Below are positions 53,980 to 63,260 of a stretch of DNA of 64,000 nucleotides, one piece after another. The notes under the pieces are model-generated. The model saw nothing but the letters and a program-made list of their open reading frames with translations, was not told the DNA's origin and did not search any database. The number at the start of each line of letters is the position of its first letter. Position 1 is the first letter of the stretch. This DNA comes from Bacteroidia bacterium (GTDB lineage: Bacteria; Bacteroidota; Bacteroidia; B-17B0; Aurantibacillaceae), in assembly GCA_021740825.1 (NCBI GenBank), contig JAIOZA010000006.1:1-64000 (forward strand), read 5' to 3'. The position numbers and the translations under genes are program-made.

Positions 53980-55515
53980 ATGGCAATACTAGGTTCTATA
54001 TTAAAACGAGCAGTTAACTTGGGAAATAAAATTCCTAAACGCACCAATTATTATGCTCAACAATCAAAAGTTTTAAAAAAATTAATTACCAAAGCAGAAC
54101 ATACTGCATTCGGCGAACATTTTCAGTTTACAAAATTACTTCAGGAAAAAGATCCGATTTCTGAATTTCAAGCCAATGTAAAGATATACGATTACAGCAG
54201 TATTTATAAAGAATGGTGGTATCGTGCCATAAAAGGTGAACCATACGTATGTTGGCCAAGTCATATTAAATATTTTGCTTTAAGTTCAGGTACATCCGAA
54301 GCTGCAAGTAAATATATTCCCGTTACTAAGGAAATGCTAAAAGCATTTAAAAGAGGAAGTGTTCGGCAAATGATTGCTCAAGCCAATTATAATTTACCAA
54401 AAGAACATTTTCAAAGAGGTATGTTAATGATTGGTGGAAGCACGTTGTTAGATTTTAATGGTAGTCATTATACTGGCGATTTAAGTGGAATAACTGCCGC
54501 TAATATTCCAATATGGTTTCAACGGTTTTATAAACCTGGCAAACAAATTTCTAAATATAAAGATTGGGAAACTAAATTGACCGAGATTGTAAAAAGTGCA
54601 AAAGATTGGGATATTGGTGTAATAGTTGGAGTGCCTGCTTGGATTCTAATTATTATGGAGCGTGTTATTGAATATTATAAAGTAGATTCGATTCATGATA
54701 TTTGGCCAAACTTAAAAGCCTATGTTCATGCCGGTGTTTCCATAGAACCCTATCGCAAGAGCATTGAAAAATTAACGACTTTTCCTTTAATTTTTTCTGA
54801 TACCTACTTAGCATCTGAAGGTTTAATTGCCTATCAAGAAAGGCCAAACCCCGAGCAAGGGATGCGTATGCTCTTGGATAATGCAATCTTTTATGAGTTT
54901 GTTCCATTTAATGACCAAAATTTTGATTCAGAAGGTAATATAAAACCAGTTGCATCAGCATTAACTATAAAAGATGTTGAAGTAGGAAAAGATTACGCAT
55001 TATTACTTTCATCTTGTGCAGGAGCATGGCGTTATTTAATTGGCGATACGATTCGTTTTACTAATTTAGAGCATGCTGAAATTGTAATTACCGGAAGAAC
55101 AAAACATTACTTAAGTTTGTGTGGAGAACATTTATCAGTTGAAAATATGAGCCGCGCCATTAAGTTAACGGCCGATGATTTAAAAATTGATATTAATGAA
55201 TTTGCTGTGGCTGGAGTTCCTCATGGAACTTTGTTTGCTCATCAGTGGTATATCGGTTCTAATAAAATGGTATCTGAAGAAGATATTAAAACTAGATTGG
55301 ATTTTCATCTACAAGAAATAAATGATGATTATAGAACAGAAAGAATTGCTGCATTAAAGGATGTTTATGTAAAGGTGTTATCAGATGATGCCTTTATTGC
55401 CTTTATGGGAACTAAAGGCAAACTTGGTTCAGCGCATAAATTCCCGAGAGTCCTAAAAGGAAAATTATTGGAAGAGTGGCAAGGTTTTATAGCTAATTAT
55501 AAAAATATATTTTGA
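53980..55515 (+). CDS. GH3-type acyl-adenylating enzyme
   Basis: A 511-aa protein of the GH3 auxin-responsive family (ANL superfamily). These enzymes form acyl adenylates and in plants join an amino acid to a carboxylate hormone such as indole-3-acetic acid or jasmonate. Signatures are FALSSGTSEAASKYIPVT (ATP-binding P-loop-like block), YLASEGLIAYQ, GAWRYLIGDTIRF, ITGRTKHYLSLCGEHLSVENM and a C-terminal domain with VYVKVLSDDAFIAFM. The bacterial substrate is unknown. It is translationally coupled to a LysE-type exporter, which suggests that an amino-acid conjugate may be exported. Confidence 0.9.
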   Translation: MAILGSILKRAVNLGNKIPKRTNYYAQQSKVLKKLITKAEHTAFGEHFQFTKLLQEKDPISEFQANVKIYDYSSIYKEWWYRAIKGEPYVCWPSHIKYFALSSGTSEAASKYIPVTKEMLKAFKRGSVRQMIAQANYNLPKEHFQRGMLMIGGSTLLDFNGSHYTGDLSGITAANIPIWFQRFYKPGKQISKYKDWETKLTEIVKSAKDWDIGVIVGVPAWILIIMERVIEYYKVDSIHDIWPNLKAYVHAGVSIEPYRKSIEKLTTFPLIFSDTYLASEGLIAYQERPNPEQGMRMLLDNAIFYEFVPFNDQNFDSEGNIKPVASALTIKDVEVGKDYALLLSSCAGAWRYLIGDTIRFTNLEHAEIVITGRTKHYLSLCGEHLSVENMSRAIKLTADDLKIDINEFAVAGVPHGTLFAHQWYIGSNKMVSEEDIKTRLDFHLQEINDDYRTERIAALKDVYVKVLSDDAFIAFMGTKGKLGSAHKFPRVLKGKLLEEWQGFIANYKNIF

Positions 55516-56153
55516 TTTTAAGTTTAATATATCAAGCCATCGTTATTGTTTTACTCCTTACGTTTTCGTTTGGACCAGCTTTTTTTGCCCTAATAAATAC
55601 AGGTATTAAATTTGGTTATAGAACAGGATCATTTTTAGCATTAGGTGTAGTGATGAGCGATTTTTTTTTATGTCTATTAGTATGTCTTCTCGTTCATTTT
55701 GGAATGGCTAATCTTTTGCATTCTGAAAAAGCTCAAACTTTTTTCGCCATCATTGGTGGCATTATATTAATTGTATTTGGGGCCTTTTTCTTTAAAAAAC
55801 AACCTGTAAAAACAGATGAAATTATTGATATTGAAAATCAATTACCTAGTCCTAAATTAATGCTTTTAAAGGGTTTTTTGCTGAATCTTTTTAATCCAAC
55901 AGTATGGTTACTTTGGCTAGCTAACGTAACTGCAATTAGTAAAACATTAGAATATTCTCTTATTAAAATGATTTTATTTTTTAGCATTGTTTTAGGAGCC
56001 GTTTTATTAGTGGAATTATTTAAAGTAAAATTAGCAGGAAAAATAAAAAATTATTTAACTGATAAAATTATGACTATTGTTAATTACATTACGGGTTCAG
56101 CATTAATTATATTTGGGCTCATTTTAATTTATAATCACTATTTTAATAAATAA
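55512..56153 (+). CDS. LysE family transporter
   Basis: A 213-aa membrane protein with five to six helices of the LysE/RhtB type: FGPAFFALINTGIKFGYRTGSFLALGVVMSDFF near the start and LLKGFLLNLFNPTVWLLWLANVTA in the middle. It usually exports amino acids or derivatives. The start is a TTG whose last two bases overlap the preceding TGA stop (TTGA), because no ATG exists until residue 47. The overlap implies translational coupling with GH3. Its own stop overlaps the next gene's ATG. Confidence 0.88.
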   Translation: MILSLIYQAIVIVLLLTFSFGPAFFALINTGIKFGYRTGSFLALGVVMSDFFLCLLVCLLVHFGMANLLHSEKAQTFFAIIGGIILIVFGAFFFKKQPVKTDEIIDIENQLPSPKLMLLKGFLLNLFNPTVWLLWLANVTAISKTLEYSLIKMILFFSIVLGAVLLVELFKVKLAGKIKNYLTDKIMTIVNYITGSALIIFGLILIYNHYFNK

Positions 56154-56428
56154 TGGCCACTAATACATTTGATGAGTTACGAAAAAAGTTAGAAGAGAGT
56201 ATAAAATCTTTTCCATATATCTATATGTTTAAGTTCATTATTAAATCAGATAATAGAACTATGGCTTTAGTAGAAGCAATATTTGATAATGATGCTGATA
56301 TTATTCAAAAACAATCTTCTAAAGGGAATTATATAAGTATTACAGTAAAGCAGGTTGTGATGAGTGTTGATGAGATTATTGATATTTATGAAAAAGCTGC
56401 AGTAATTGAAGGTGTAATTTCCTTATAA
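56153..56428 (+). CDS. DUF493 (YbeD-like) small regulatory-fold protein
   Basis: A 91-aa protein whose central part FPYIYMFKFIIKSDNRTMALVEAIF and KQSSKGNYISITVKQVVMSVDEIIDIY match DUF493/YbeD, an ACT-like alpha-beta fold thought to act as a small regulator. Function is unproven. Stop of the transporter and start of this gene share one base (TAATG), and its stop overlaps the next ATG, so it is embedded in the operon. Confidence 0.85.
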   Translation: MATNTFDELRKKLEESIKSFPYIYMFKFIIKSDNRTMALVEAIFDNDADIIQKQSSKGNYISITVKQVVMSVDEIIDIYEKAAVIEGVISL

Positions 56429-57303
56429 TGGCTATTTTTCAGTTACAAAATAATTTGTTATCTATTAAGGTAAGTTCACTTGGTGCAGAATTATGTTCAG
56501 TGTTTTCTAAAGAAACAAACATTGAATACATTTGGCAAGCAGATGAAACTGTTTGGGCTAGACATGCTCCAAATTTATTTCCAATTGTTGGTAAATTAAA
56601 AGATGGAGAATTTATATATCAAACTAAGTCATATCAATTATCTCAACATGGTTTTGCAAGAGATAGTGAATTTATATGCATTGAGCAGGCTGATGATTAT
56701 TTATTTTTTGAGCTTAAAGCTTCGGAGCAAAGTTTAAGAATTTATCCATTTCAATTTAGTTTTCAAATTAAATATAAATTGATTGGAAATGATTTGGAAA
56801 TAAGTTACTCAGTTTTAAATCCTGATAATTGTGATTTATATTTTTCTTTTGGCGCTCATCCAGCATTTAATTGTCCTTTACAATCAAATGAATCATTTAG
56901 TGATTACGAATTAGTTTTTCCATTTAAAGAGTCGTTAATTATTAACAAATTAAACGATGGTTTGATTTCGTCTCAAACAAAATCAATAGATTTAATTCAT
57001 CATAAACTAAGCGTATCAAAACAGTTATTTGATAATGATGCTTTGGTTTTTATGAATTCGCAAATTGATGAAGTTCATTTAGTTTCAAGAAAAACAAATC
57101 ATGGCGTAGCACTTACGTCAAAAAATTGGCCTTCTTTTGGAATTTGGACTAAAAAAAATACAGAGCAATTTGTTTGTTTAGAACCTTGGTATGGAATTGC
57201 GGATAGCGTTAATACAAATAAAAATATACTTGAAAAAACTGGTATAATTAAATTAGAATCAAATTGTAAATTTAATGCCTCATTTACCATTTCTTTTTTT
57301 TGA
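56428..57303 (+). CDS. Aldose 1-epimerase family protein
   Basis: A 291-aa galactose-mutarotase-like beta-sandwich protein of the YeaD-type branch. It has SIKVSSLGAELCSVF, APNLFPIVGKLKDGEF, the catalytic-His region LSQHGFARDSEF, FSFGAHPAFNCPL with the second His, and a closing EPWYGIAD block with the acidic residue. It interconverts sugar anomers or phosphorylated hexose anomers. It is the last gene of the coupled GH3 operon. Confidence 0.9.
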   Translation: MAIFQLQNNLLSIKVSSLGAELCSVFSKETNIEYIWQADETVWARHAPNLFPIVGKLKDGEFIYQTKSYQLSQHGFARDSEFICIEQADDYLFFELKASEQSLRIYPFQFSFQIKYKLIGNDLEISYSVLNPDNCDLYFSFGAHPAFNCPLQSNESFSDYELVFPFKESLIINKLNDGLISSQTKSIDLIHHKLSVSKQLFDNDALVFMNSQIDEVHLVSRKTNHGVALTSKNWPSFGIWTKKNTEQFVCLEPWYGIADSVNTNKNILEKTGIIKLESNCKFNASFTISFF

Positions 57304-57318
57304 TAAAAGAACTTTGCA

Positions 57319-57351
57319 TTAAATTCTAAATAATTGTTTTGTAGAATTTAA
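57319..57351 (+). terminator. 10-bp hairpin after the epimerase gene (weak)
   Basis: TTAAATTCTA (57319-57328) pairs perfectly with TAGAATTTAA (57342-57351) over a 13-nt loop. It is AT-only and has no downstream T-run, so it may only mark an operon end. Confidence 0.3.
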
Positions 57352-57421
57352 ACGCTAAAACAATAAGTAAAATGAATTAAATATATTTTATTAAATTTAT
57401 ACGTTAAATATTTTTATTAAA

Positions 57422-58003
57422 ATGATACAACACATTAAATCTCGCATACAAGCATCTATCGATTTAAAAACATCTTTGTTATCAAACGATGTTATTCTTA
57501 ATACATTTCAATCTATCGTTAACGATATTGTAACTTGCTACAAAAACGATGGTAAAGTTTTATGGGCAGGAAATGGCGGTTCTGCAGCAGATGCTCAGCA
57601 TTTAGCAGCAGAATTAACCGGGCGTTTTTATTACGACAGACCACCTTTATTTAGTGAAGCATTACATGTAAATACAAGTTATACAACAGCAGTTGCAAAT
57701 GATTATAGTTATGATGTTATTTTTAGTCGTTTAACTAAAGCAATGGGTCGCAAAGGTGATGTGTTAATTGGATTATCTACCAGTGGAAATTCAACAAATG
57801 TTATTAAAGCCTTAGAAGTTGCTAATGAAATTGGTATGGTAACCGTTGCATTTACTGGTGAAACAGGTGGTAAAATGAAAGACTACGCTAAGTATTTAGT
57901 AAATATTCCATCTAAAGATACACCTCGTATTCAGGAATGTCATATGATTTTAGGACATACTATTTGTGAGTTAGTAGAGATTGCTTTATTTCCTAAGCTA
58001 TAA
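57422..58003 (+). CDS. gmhA: Sedoheptulose-7-phosphate isomerase (GmhA-like SIS protein)
   Basis: A 193-aa SIS-domain protein. GNGGSAADAQHLAAELTGRF is the signature phosphosugar-binding block of GmhA, and STSGNSTNVIKALE is the second SIS loop. RIQECHMILGHTICELVE carries the metal-binding His/Gln residues. It converts sedoheptulose-7-phosphate to D-glycero-D-manno-heptose-7-phosphate, the first step of heptose synthesis. It is followed 6 nt later by the guanylyltransferase-like gene. Confidence 0.92.
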   Translation: MIQHIKSRIQASIDLKTSLLSNDVILNTFQSIVNDIVTCYKNDGKVLWAGNGGSAADAQHLAAELTGRFYYDRPPLFSEALHVNTSYTTAVANDYSYDVIFSRLTKAMGRKGDVLIGLSTSGNSTNVIKALEVANEIGMVTVAFTGETGGKMKDYAKYLVNIPSKDTPRIQECHMILGHTICELVEIALFPKL

Positions 58004-58009
58004 TATACT

Positions 58010-58723
58010 TTGCTAAAAGAAGCAATCATATTAGCTGGTGGATTTGGAACACGTTTGCAAGCAGTTGTAAAAGATGTACCAAAACCAATGGCTCCAATTA
58101 ACAATGAGCCTTTTTTGAATTATATTTTCCCTTATTTAAAGCATTATAATATTGAACATGTTGTTTTGTCTACTGGTTATTTGTCAGAAAAAATTTCTGA
58201 GTATTATAAAAATGAATACAAGGGTATAAAAATATCTTATACGAAAGAAGTTAATCCTTTAGGAACGGGAGGCGGTATTCGTTTAGCATTAGAAAAATGC
58301 TTTACTGATAATGTGTTGGTGCTAAATGGAGATTCTTTTTTTGATGTTGATCTTAATTCATATTATAAACAACATAGTATTTTAAAATCTAATTGTTCGT
58401 TAGCGCTTAGAAGCATTAACAATGCCGCTCGATATGGCACAATAAAATTGGATGATACATTTGTTATAAAAGCATTTAAAGAAAAAGATAATGTTGAATT
58501 ACCAGGCTTAATTAATGGTGGAGTTTATATATTAAATAGAGAATTGTTTTTAAATGAAACAGAAGAAAATATAACGTTCTCAATTGAAAAAGATTTTTTT
58601 GAGAAACGAATTGATCAATTAAAAATTTTAGGATTTGAATATCAGGGTTATTTTATTGACATTGGTATTCCTGAAGATTATAAAAAAGCACAAATAGATT
58701 TTCTCAATTTTAAGTATAAATAG
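58010..58723 (+). CDS. Sugar-1-phosphate nucleotidyltransferase (HddC-like)
   Basis: A 237-aa nucleotidyltransferase with LAGGFGTRLQAVVKDVPKPMAPI (nucleotide-binding and Lys blocks), GTGGGIRLAL and VLNGDSFF (metal-binding Asp). Context next to gmhA and a HAD phosphatase suggests the guanylyltransferase for D-glycero-alpha-D-manno-heptose 1-phosphate. The family's sugar and base cannot be read from sequence alone. It starts with TTG because no ATG occurs in the first block, and the conserved core begins five residues later. Confidence 0.85.
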   Translation: MLKEAIILAGGFGTRLQAVVKDVPKPMAPINNEPFLNYIFPYLKHYNIEHVVLSTGYLSEKISEYYKNEYKGIKISYTKEVNPLGTGGGIRLALEKCFTDNVLVLNGDSFFDVDLNSYYKQHSILKSNCSLALRSINNAARYGTIKLDDTFVIKAFKEKDNVELPGLINGGVYILNRELFLNETEENITFSIEKDFFEKRIDQLKILGFEYQGYFIDIGIPEDYKKAQIDFLNFKYK

Positions 58724-58750
58724 AGTGAAAGTAGTTAAGTAGTATTTTTT

Positions 58751-58887
58751 AACCACATAAAAACATAGAAAAGCTAAATGAAAAGTAATTAGGTAGAAAA
58801 AATGTTTTTGCACATAGTTTACTATGTAAAAAGCTTAGCTTCTATGTAGCGACTTAAAAAAATAAAAATCTATGTGACTATGTGGTT
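58751..58887. repeat. 137-nt nested inverted repeat of ACATAG words
   Basis: AACCACATAAAAACATAGA (58751-58769) and TCTATGTGACTATGTGGTT (58869-58887) pair at 16 of 19 positions. Inside, CATAGAAAAGCTAA pairs with TTAGCTTCTATG, and the core holds ACATAGTTTACTATGT. The word ACATAG or its complement recurs at least six times. It fills the only long gap inside the heptose cluster. Confidence 0.75.
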
Positions 58888-58916
58888 AAATTTTTTATAT
58901 TCATAATAATGTTAAA

Positions 58917-59471
58917 ATGACTTTAAAAGATTTACATATAGATAATACCTGGACTCTTTTTTTAGATAGAGATGGTGTTATTAATAAAAAATTAGAAAAT
59001 GATTATGTTAAACATACTTCTGAATTTGAATTTATTGATGGCGTTTTAAATGCCTTGCGAATGTTAGATTCCATTTTTGGAAAGATTGTAGTTGTTACAA
59101 ATCAGCAGTGTATTGGCAAACGAATTATTTATCCTGAGGATTTAGAATTGATTCATCAAAATATGTTGTATGAGATTTTTTATTTAAAAGGACGTATTGA
59201 TAAAATTTATTATTCACCATATTTAGCATCCGAAAATCATCCTACTCGTAAACCAGGAATTGGAATGGCTTTGCAAGCACAAAAAGATTTTCCAAGTATT
59301 GATTTTGAGAAATCTATAATCGTTGGTGATAGTTTAAGTGATATGGAATTTGGTAGAAACGCGGGAATGAAAACTGTATATATTAGCAACGAACCAAAAG
59401 AGGACAAGCGTATTGATTTTAATTTTAAATCATTAATTTATTTTGCGCACACATTAACTGTTAATTTGTAA
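58917..59471 (+). CDS. gmhB: Heptose bisphosphate phosphatase-like HAD protein
   Basis: A 184-aa HAD phosphatase. FLDRDGVINKK carries the nucleophile and general-acid Asp pair, VVTNQQCIGK the Thr motif, RKPGIGMALQAQ the Lys motif, and VGDSLSDMEFGRNAGM the metal-binding Asp motif. This is the GmhB/HisB-N layout that removes a phosphate from heptose bisphosphate. The zinc-binding Cys/His loop of classical GmhB is absent; the corresponding segment reads YYSPYLASENHPTRKPG. Substrate is therefore inferred from gene neighbours. Confidence 0.8.
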   Translation: MTLKDLHIDNTWTLFLDRDGVINKKLENDYVKHTSEFEFIDGVLNALRMLDSIFGKIVVVTNQQCIGKRIIYPEDLELIHQNMLYEIFYLKGRIDKIYYSPYLASENHPTRKPGIGMALQAQKDFPSIDFEKSIIVGDSLSDMEFGRNAGMKTVYISNEPKEDKRIDFNFKSLIYFAHTLTVNL

Positions 59472-59473
59472 TT

Positions 59474-60226
59474 GTGAAAGTATCAATTATAACTATAACA
59501 TATAATAGCGAAGCTACGCTCAAAGACACGATTGAATCTGTAGTTAATCAAACTTACGGTGATATTGAATATATTATAGTAGATGGAAAATCAACAGATA
59601 ATACATTATCAATTATTCAATCTTATAAAGATAAAATATCAAAAGTAATTTCCGAAAAAGATCAAGGTTTATATGATGCGCTTAATAAAGGAATTGCTTT
59701 AGCAACTGGAGATTTAATTGGGATTATTCATAGTGATGATTTTTATACCAATAATTTTGTGATTGAAAAAATTGTAAAATCCATTGAAGAAAATAATTCA
59801 GATGCTGTTTATGCAGATTTATATTATGTAGATAAAGTGTATACGAATAAGATTTTTAGAAAATGGAAATCGGGAAATTATACTTACGGACAATTTATAA
59901 ATGGCTGGATGCCACCACATCCAACCTTTTTTGCAAAGCGCAGCTGCTATGAAAAATTTGGAAGCTTTAATTTAAGTTTTGTTTCAGCTGCTGATTACGA
60001 ATTAATGCTACGCTTTATTCATAAGCACAAAATTAACATCTCGTACTTACCTGAATTCATTGTTAAAATGAGAGTTGGAGGAAAAAGCAATGTCACTTTA
60101 AATAACAGATTAAGAGCTAATAAGGAAGATAGAAAAGCATGGATTGTAAATGGACTAATACCCAAATTTTACACCTTGTACCTTAAGCCACTTAGAAAAA
60201 TCATCCAATTATTTACAAGTAGTTGA
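59474..60226 (+). CDS. Glycosyltransferase family 2
   Basis: A 250-aa GT-A fold enzyme. SIITITYNSEATLKDTIESVVNQTYGDIEYIIVDGKSTDNT is the classic N-terminal nucleotide-sugar block, IIHSDDFY holds the metal-binding DxD-like motif (SDD), and WMPPHPTFFAKRSCY is the acceptor-side block seen in WcaA/PgaC relatives. The start is GTG, 3 nt after the upstream stop. It probably transfers a sugar, possibly the heptose made by its neighbours, to a glycan or surface protein. Confidence 0.9.
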   Translation: MKVSIITITYNSEATLKDTIESVVNQTYGDIEYIIVDGKSTDNTLSIIQSYKDKISKVISEKDQGLYDALNKGIALATGDLIGIIHSDDFYTNNFVIEKIVKSIEENNSDAVYADLYYVDKVYTNKIFRKWKSGNYTYGQFINGWMPPHPTFFAKRSCYEKFGSFNLSFVSAADYELMLRFIHKHKINISYLPEFIVKMRVGGKSNVTLNNRLRANKEDRKAWIVNGLIPKFYTLYLKPLRKIIQLFTSS

Positions 60227-60276
60227 ATTTTGCGCTTAAAAAAAATACTTAAAGTTTGCTATAAGATTAAATCAAA

Positions 60277-62742
60277 CTAATTAATGTAAACTTTTTTTGT
60301 AGTTTGTCCATTTGCATTAGTTACCTTGACAATGACTATTTGATTGTGTACATCTTTAAAATCTAAATAGGTTACATTTTCCAAACCTTCAATTTCTTTG
60401 TCATTAATTATTTTTTGTCCCATCAAATTATATGCACTTATAACAGACTTCATATTTTTTTCAAATTTAGTTTTTACAAATACACCGGCAGTTCCATCTT
60501 GACCAATTAGGACATTATTATTATTTATATTATTGGTATTAACCGATGTTACTGTTTGATCAAGACAAATAGTTAATTCAAAACGAGCTGCTTGAGTAGT
60601 ATCATTAATGTTACAGATATAAGAACCTGTTCTTAAATCATGAGAAACGTTTAATAATTTATCAAATAATGATACGCAAGCATTACCCGGTAAGTTTTGT
60701 ATATCAATGGGCGATATAGTGTACTGACCGGTTACCTGAGCTCTTGCAATTACAGGTATGACTAAATCTGTTGTAAAAATATCTGATAAACTATTTATAG
60801 CATAATCTTGATTTCCAGCAACGGTGGCAATATTAGTGTACTGCGAATAAGTAGGACCTGTGCCTGCATAACCAGGAGTTCCATACATTTTATAACAATC
60901 TAAAGGTAAGTCGTAACCCGGAGTTCCATTAGGATGTAATCTGATATATGTATTATCATAATCTCCTAAAAAACCTGTAATACCTAATTGAAACACAGCA
61001 CCAATTACAAGCGATGAAGTTTGGCTAGGTGACATTGTTTTTTGAATATTTCGTGTTGATGTTACACTAGAGACATCCTTATTTGATTCATTAAAAGTAA
61101 TCGATGCAACACCATTTGCATAAAACCCTTGACCCATCGGTATAATATTACTTGGTATACCCCCATTTTGTGCTATATAACTCATGCTAACAGGATCATA
61201 ACAATTTATGCCACCCATTCCAGGATTACTTCCTTGTAAACTAGCTAAGGAAAGTGGACAAGCGTATGGATTTGCAGCAAATCTGCTTGGGCTAGTTACA
61301 GGTCCAGTAACCGCAGCACCAATATCAGTTTGAGTAACATTTTGAGCAGTTGTTAAACTAGTTCCAACATAGGCCCAAAATCCTTCACCAGGAGTTAAAG
61401 GCGTGCCACTAGATAATTCTACAAATGTAAGATCATCTCCTGAAGGATTGCTTTGTATAGAGCAAAATGGTGTAGGTTGAATTGCAGTTGGATCATAAAT
61501 ACATCCAACACATGTCATTGCAAAATCTGTTGTACTGCCGCTGCCACCATCCCAATCTGCAACCGTCAACCCAGAAATGCCAGGTGCGCCTAATGTTCTC
61601 CAACCTGCTACTGTGCCTGGAATAAAATTTTCTACAATAATATTACCGGTAATAGCTCCAGTTGCACCAACAACCCCTATACGAGAATGCTGCCCAGAGC
61701 TGTTTTTTAATTTAACATTACCTCCGCTTGCAATAGTTCCCGCGGTTGGAGTAATTGAATTGATAATATCCAAAGGACTACCAAGCGTTAAAGTTTCCCC
61801 TCCTCTATTAAGTGTTAAATCATAGATGCTAGGAGATAAAAGTAAACTGCCTGTAAAAGCACCAGTACCGCCAATACTAAGACTAGTAGTATTAGAACTT
61901 GTAATTGATCCGCTAAATTTAGTTTTAGATTTACTGTTAATTGTTAATGACTTACCTGCAATATTTAATGTACCAGCTTCTATACTAAAAATACTCGAAG
62001 TGCTAGCATTAACACCTAAATTAGAATTTAAAGTCACGGATGATCCAGGGCAATTTACTGAAAACGTTCGCACTACCTCAAAACCACTTGTAAATGCAAT
62101 AGTAGATGAACCATTAATAATTAATTGAGCTGTTGTTGCAGCAGCTGTAACAGATGCAGCGGCCAATCCCTTAAAAGTACCAGTACCAGAACAACTTGCA
62201 GAATTAACTATTGTTAGCTTTTTACCATTTAAATCTAATTCAGCACCAGAATTAATTGTTAAAGTACTAGCGGTTGTGTTACTACCACCAAGTTTAGTTA
62301 CCGAATTAATAGTGAGAATATTAAAAGTGCATGGCGGAACACTTGAAGTTGTCTGATAATTAACTTCGCCACTTAGAGTAGCTGCAAATCTTATCGGCAG
62401 AGCTGCAGTTGAAGTAATTGTAACAGTAGCAGTATTCATAACATTAACTACTCCGAAAAGAGTCGACGTAATAGATTTAGTACCATCAATTGTGAAATGA
62501 ACACCCCCTTCAACAATTACATCTTCAGTTACATCCCAATCTGCATCTAAAGTGACTGCAGCAGTATTTTTTATATGAAAATTTCCTGCTGCAAAATCAA
62601 CAGGTGGAGTCACTCCATCAAATTGATCGACCCAACTATTTACATCAGTGATGTCTCCAGTTCCGATGTAGTCATAATCTGTACCTTGTGAAAAAGAATT
62701 AAAACTAAATATTGTAATTAATAATGTAAGTAATTGTTTCAT
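60277..62742 (-). CDS. Secreted repeat-rich protein with T9SS-like C-terminus
   Basis: An 821-aa exported protein with signal peptide MKQLLTLLITIFSFNSFSQ. Residues 25-350 are low-complexity, beta-helix-like stretches rich in Thr, Ser, Gly and Asn (TSTLFGVVNVMNTATVTIT, STLTINSGAELDLNGK). The rest is a mixed beta region. The C-terminus VISAYNLMGQKIINDKEIEG ... VIVKVTNANGQTTKKVYIN looks like a T9SS sorting domain but lacks the usual YPNP block. It is probably a surface-exposed protein; no enzymatic motif is visible. Confidence 0.8.
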   Translation of the reverse strand: MKQLLTLLITIFSFNSFSQGTDYDYIGTGDITDVNSWVDQFDGVTPPVDFAAGNFHIKNTAAVTLDADWDVTEDVIVEGGVHFTIDGTKSITSTLFGVVNVMNTATVTITSTAALPIRFAATLSGEVNYQTTSSVPPCTFNILTINSVTKLGGSNTTASTLTINSGAELDLNGKKLTIVNSASCSGTGTFKGLAAASVTAAATTAQLIINGSSTIAFTSGFEVVRTFSVNCPGSSVTLNSNLGVNASTSSIFSIEAGTLNIAGKSLTINSKSKTKFSGSITSSNTTSLSIGGTGAFTGSLLLSPSIYDLTLNRGGETLTLGSPLDIINSITPTAGTIASGGNVKLKNSSGQHSRIGVVGATGAITGNIIVENFIPGTVAGWRTLGAPGISGLTVADWDGGSGSTTDFAMTCVGCIYDPTAIQPTPFCSIQSNPSGDDLTFVELSSGTPLTPGEGFWAYVGTSLTTAQNVTQTDIGAAVTGPVTSPSRFAANPYACPLSLASLQGSNPGMGGINCYDPVSMSYIAQNGGIPSNIIPMGQGFYANGVASITFNESNKDVSSVTSTRNIQKTMSPSQTSSLVIGAVFQLGITGFLGDYDNTYIRLHPNGTPGYDLPLDCYKMYGTPGYAGTGPTYSQYTNIATVAGNQDYAINSLSDIFTTDLVIPVIARAQVTGQYTISPIDIQNLPGNACVSLFDKLLNVSHDLRTGSYICNINDTTQAARFELTICLDQTVTSVNTNNINNNNVLIGQDGTAGVFVKTKFEKNMKSVISAYNLMGQKIINDKEIEGLENVTYLDFKDVHNQIVIVKVTNANGQTTKKVYIN

Positions 62743-62896
62743 AATATTTTTTTATTGTAAATATAATTCCATTGTCAGTAATCTGCAATACAATTTTTAC
62801 AATTTAGTACAAAAATTAACAATAATGTAAATTATCTTGCGAAAAATTCTTTCAAAATGTAAAAAACAGAAAATTATTTCTTTTTGATCAGGTTAT

Positions 62897-63208
62897 TTAT
62901 GCTTGAGCTGTTGGTCCGCCAAAGCTTAATGGCAATGCGTTCATTTCGCTATCTTTAATTTTACCATGCATTTGCTCATATTTTTGAACGTTTTCTGCTA
63001 ACGCTTTCATTAAACGTTTAGCATGTTGTGGCGTTAAAACAATACGCGATTTTACTTTTGCCTTTGGCACACCAGGCATCACTCTTATAAAATCAACCAC
63101 AAACTCAGTTGGAGAATGTGTAATAATGGCAAGGTTTGAATAAGTTCCTTCTGCAATTTCTTCAGATAATTCAATATTTAATTGATTTTCAGGATTTTGA
63201 TTTTCCAT
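62897..63208 (-). CDS. DUF3467 domain-containing protein
   Basis: A 103-aa protein. The body GTYSNLAIITHSPTEFVVDFIRVMPGVPKAKVKSRIVLTPQHAKRLMKALAENVQKYE matches DUF3467, a small widespread family of unknown role. The C-terminal tail ends with PLSFGGPTAQA. It lies downstream of htpG on the same strand, separated by a palindromic gap. Confidence 0.9.
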   Translation of the reverse strand: MENQNPENQLNIELSEEIAEGTYSNLAIITHSPTEFVVDFIRVMPGVPKAKVKSRIVLTPQHAKRLMKALAENVQKYEQMHGKIKDSEMNALPLSFGGPTAQA

Positions 63209-63260
63209 GGTTTATTTTTTAATAAAGATAAGATTAATTTTAAATTGGATTGGTTAAAAA

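Noticed and set aside
60227..60276. AGTTTG/CAAACT hairpin between convergent genes
   Set aside because: Only a 6-bp stem with a long AT loop; too weak to call a terminator.
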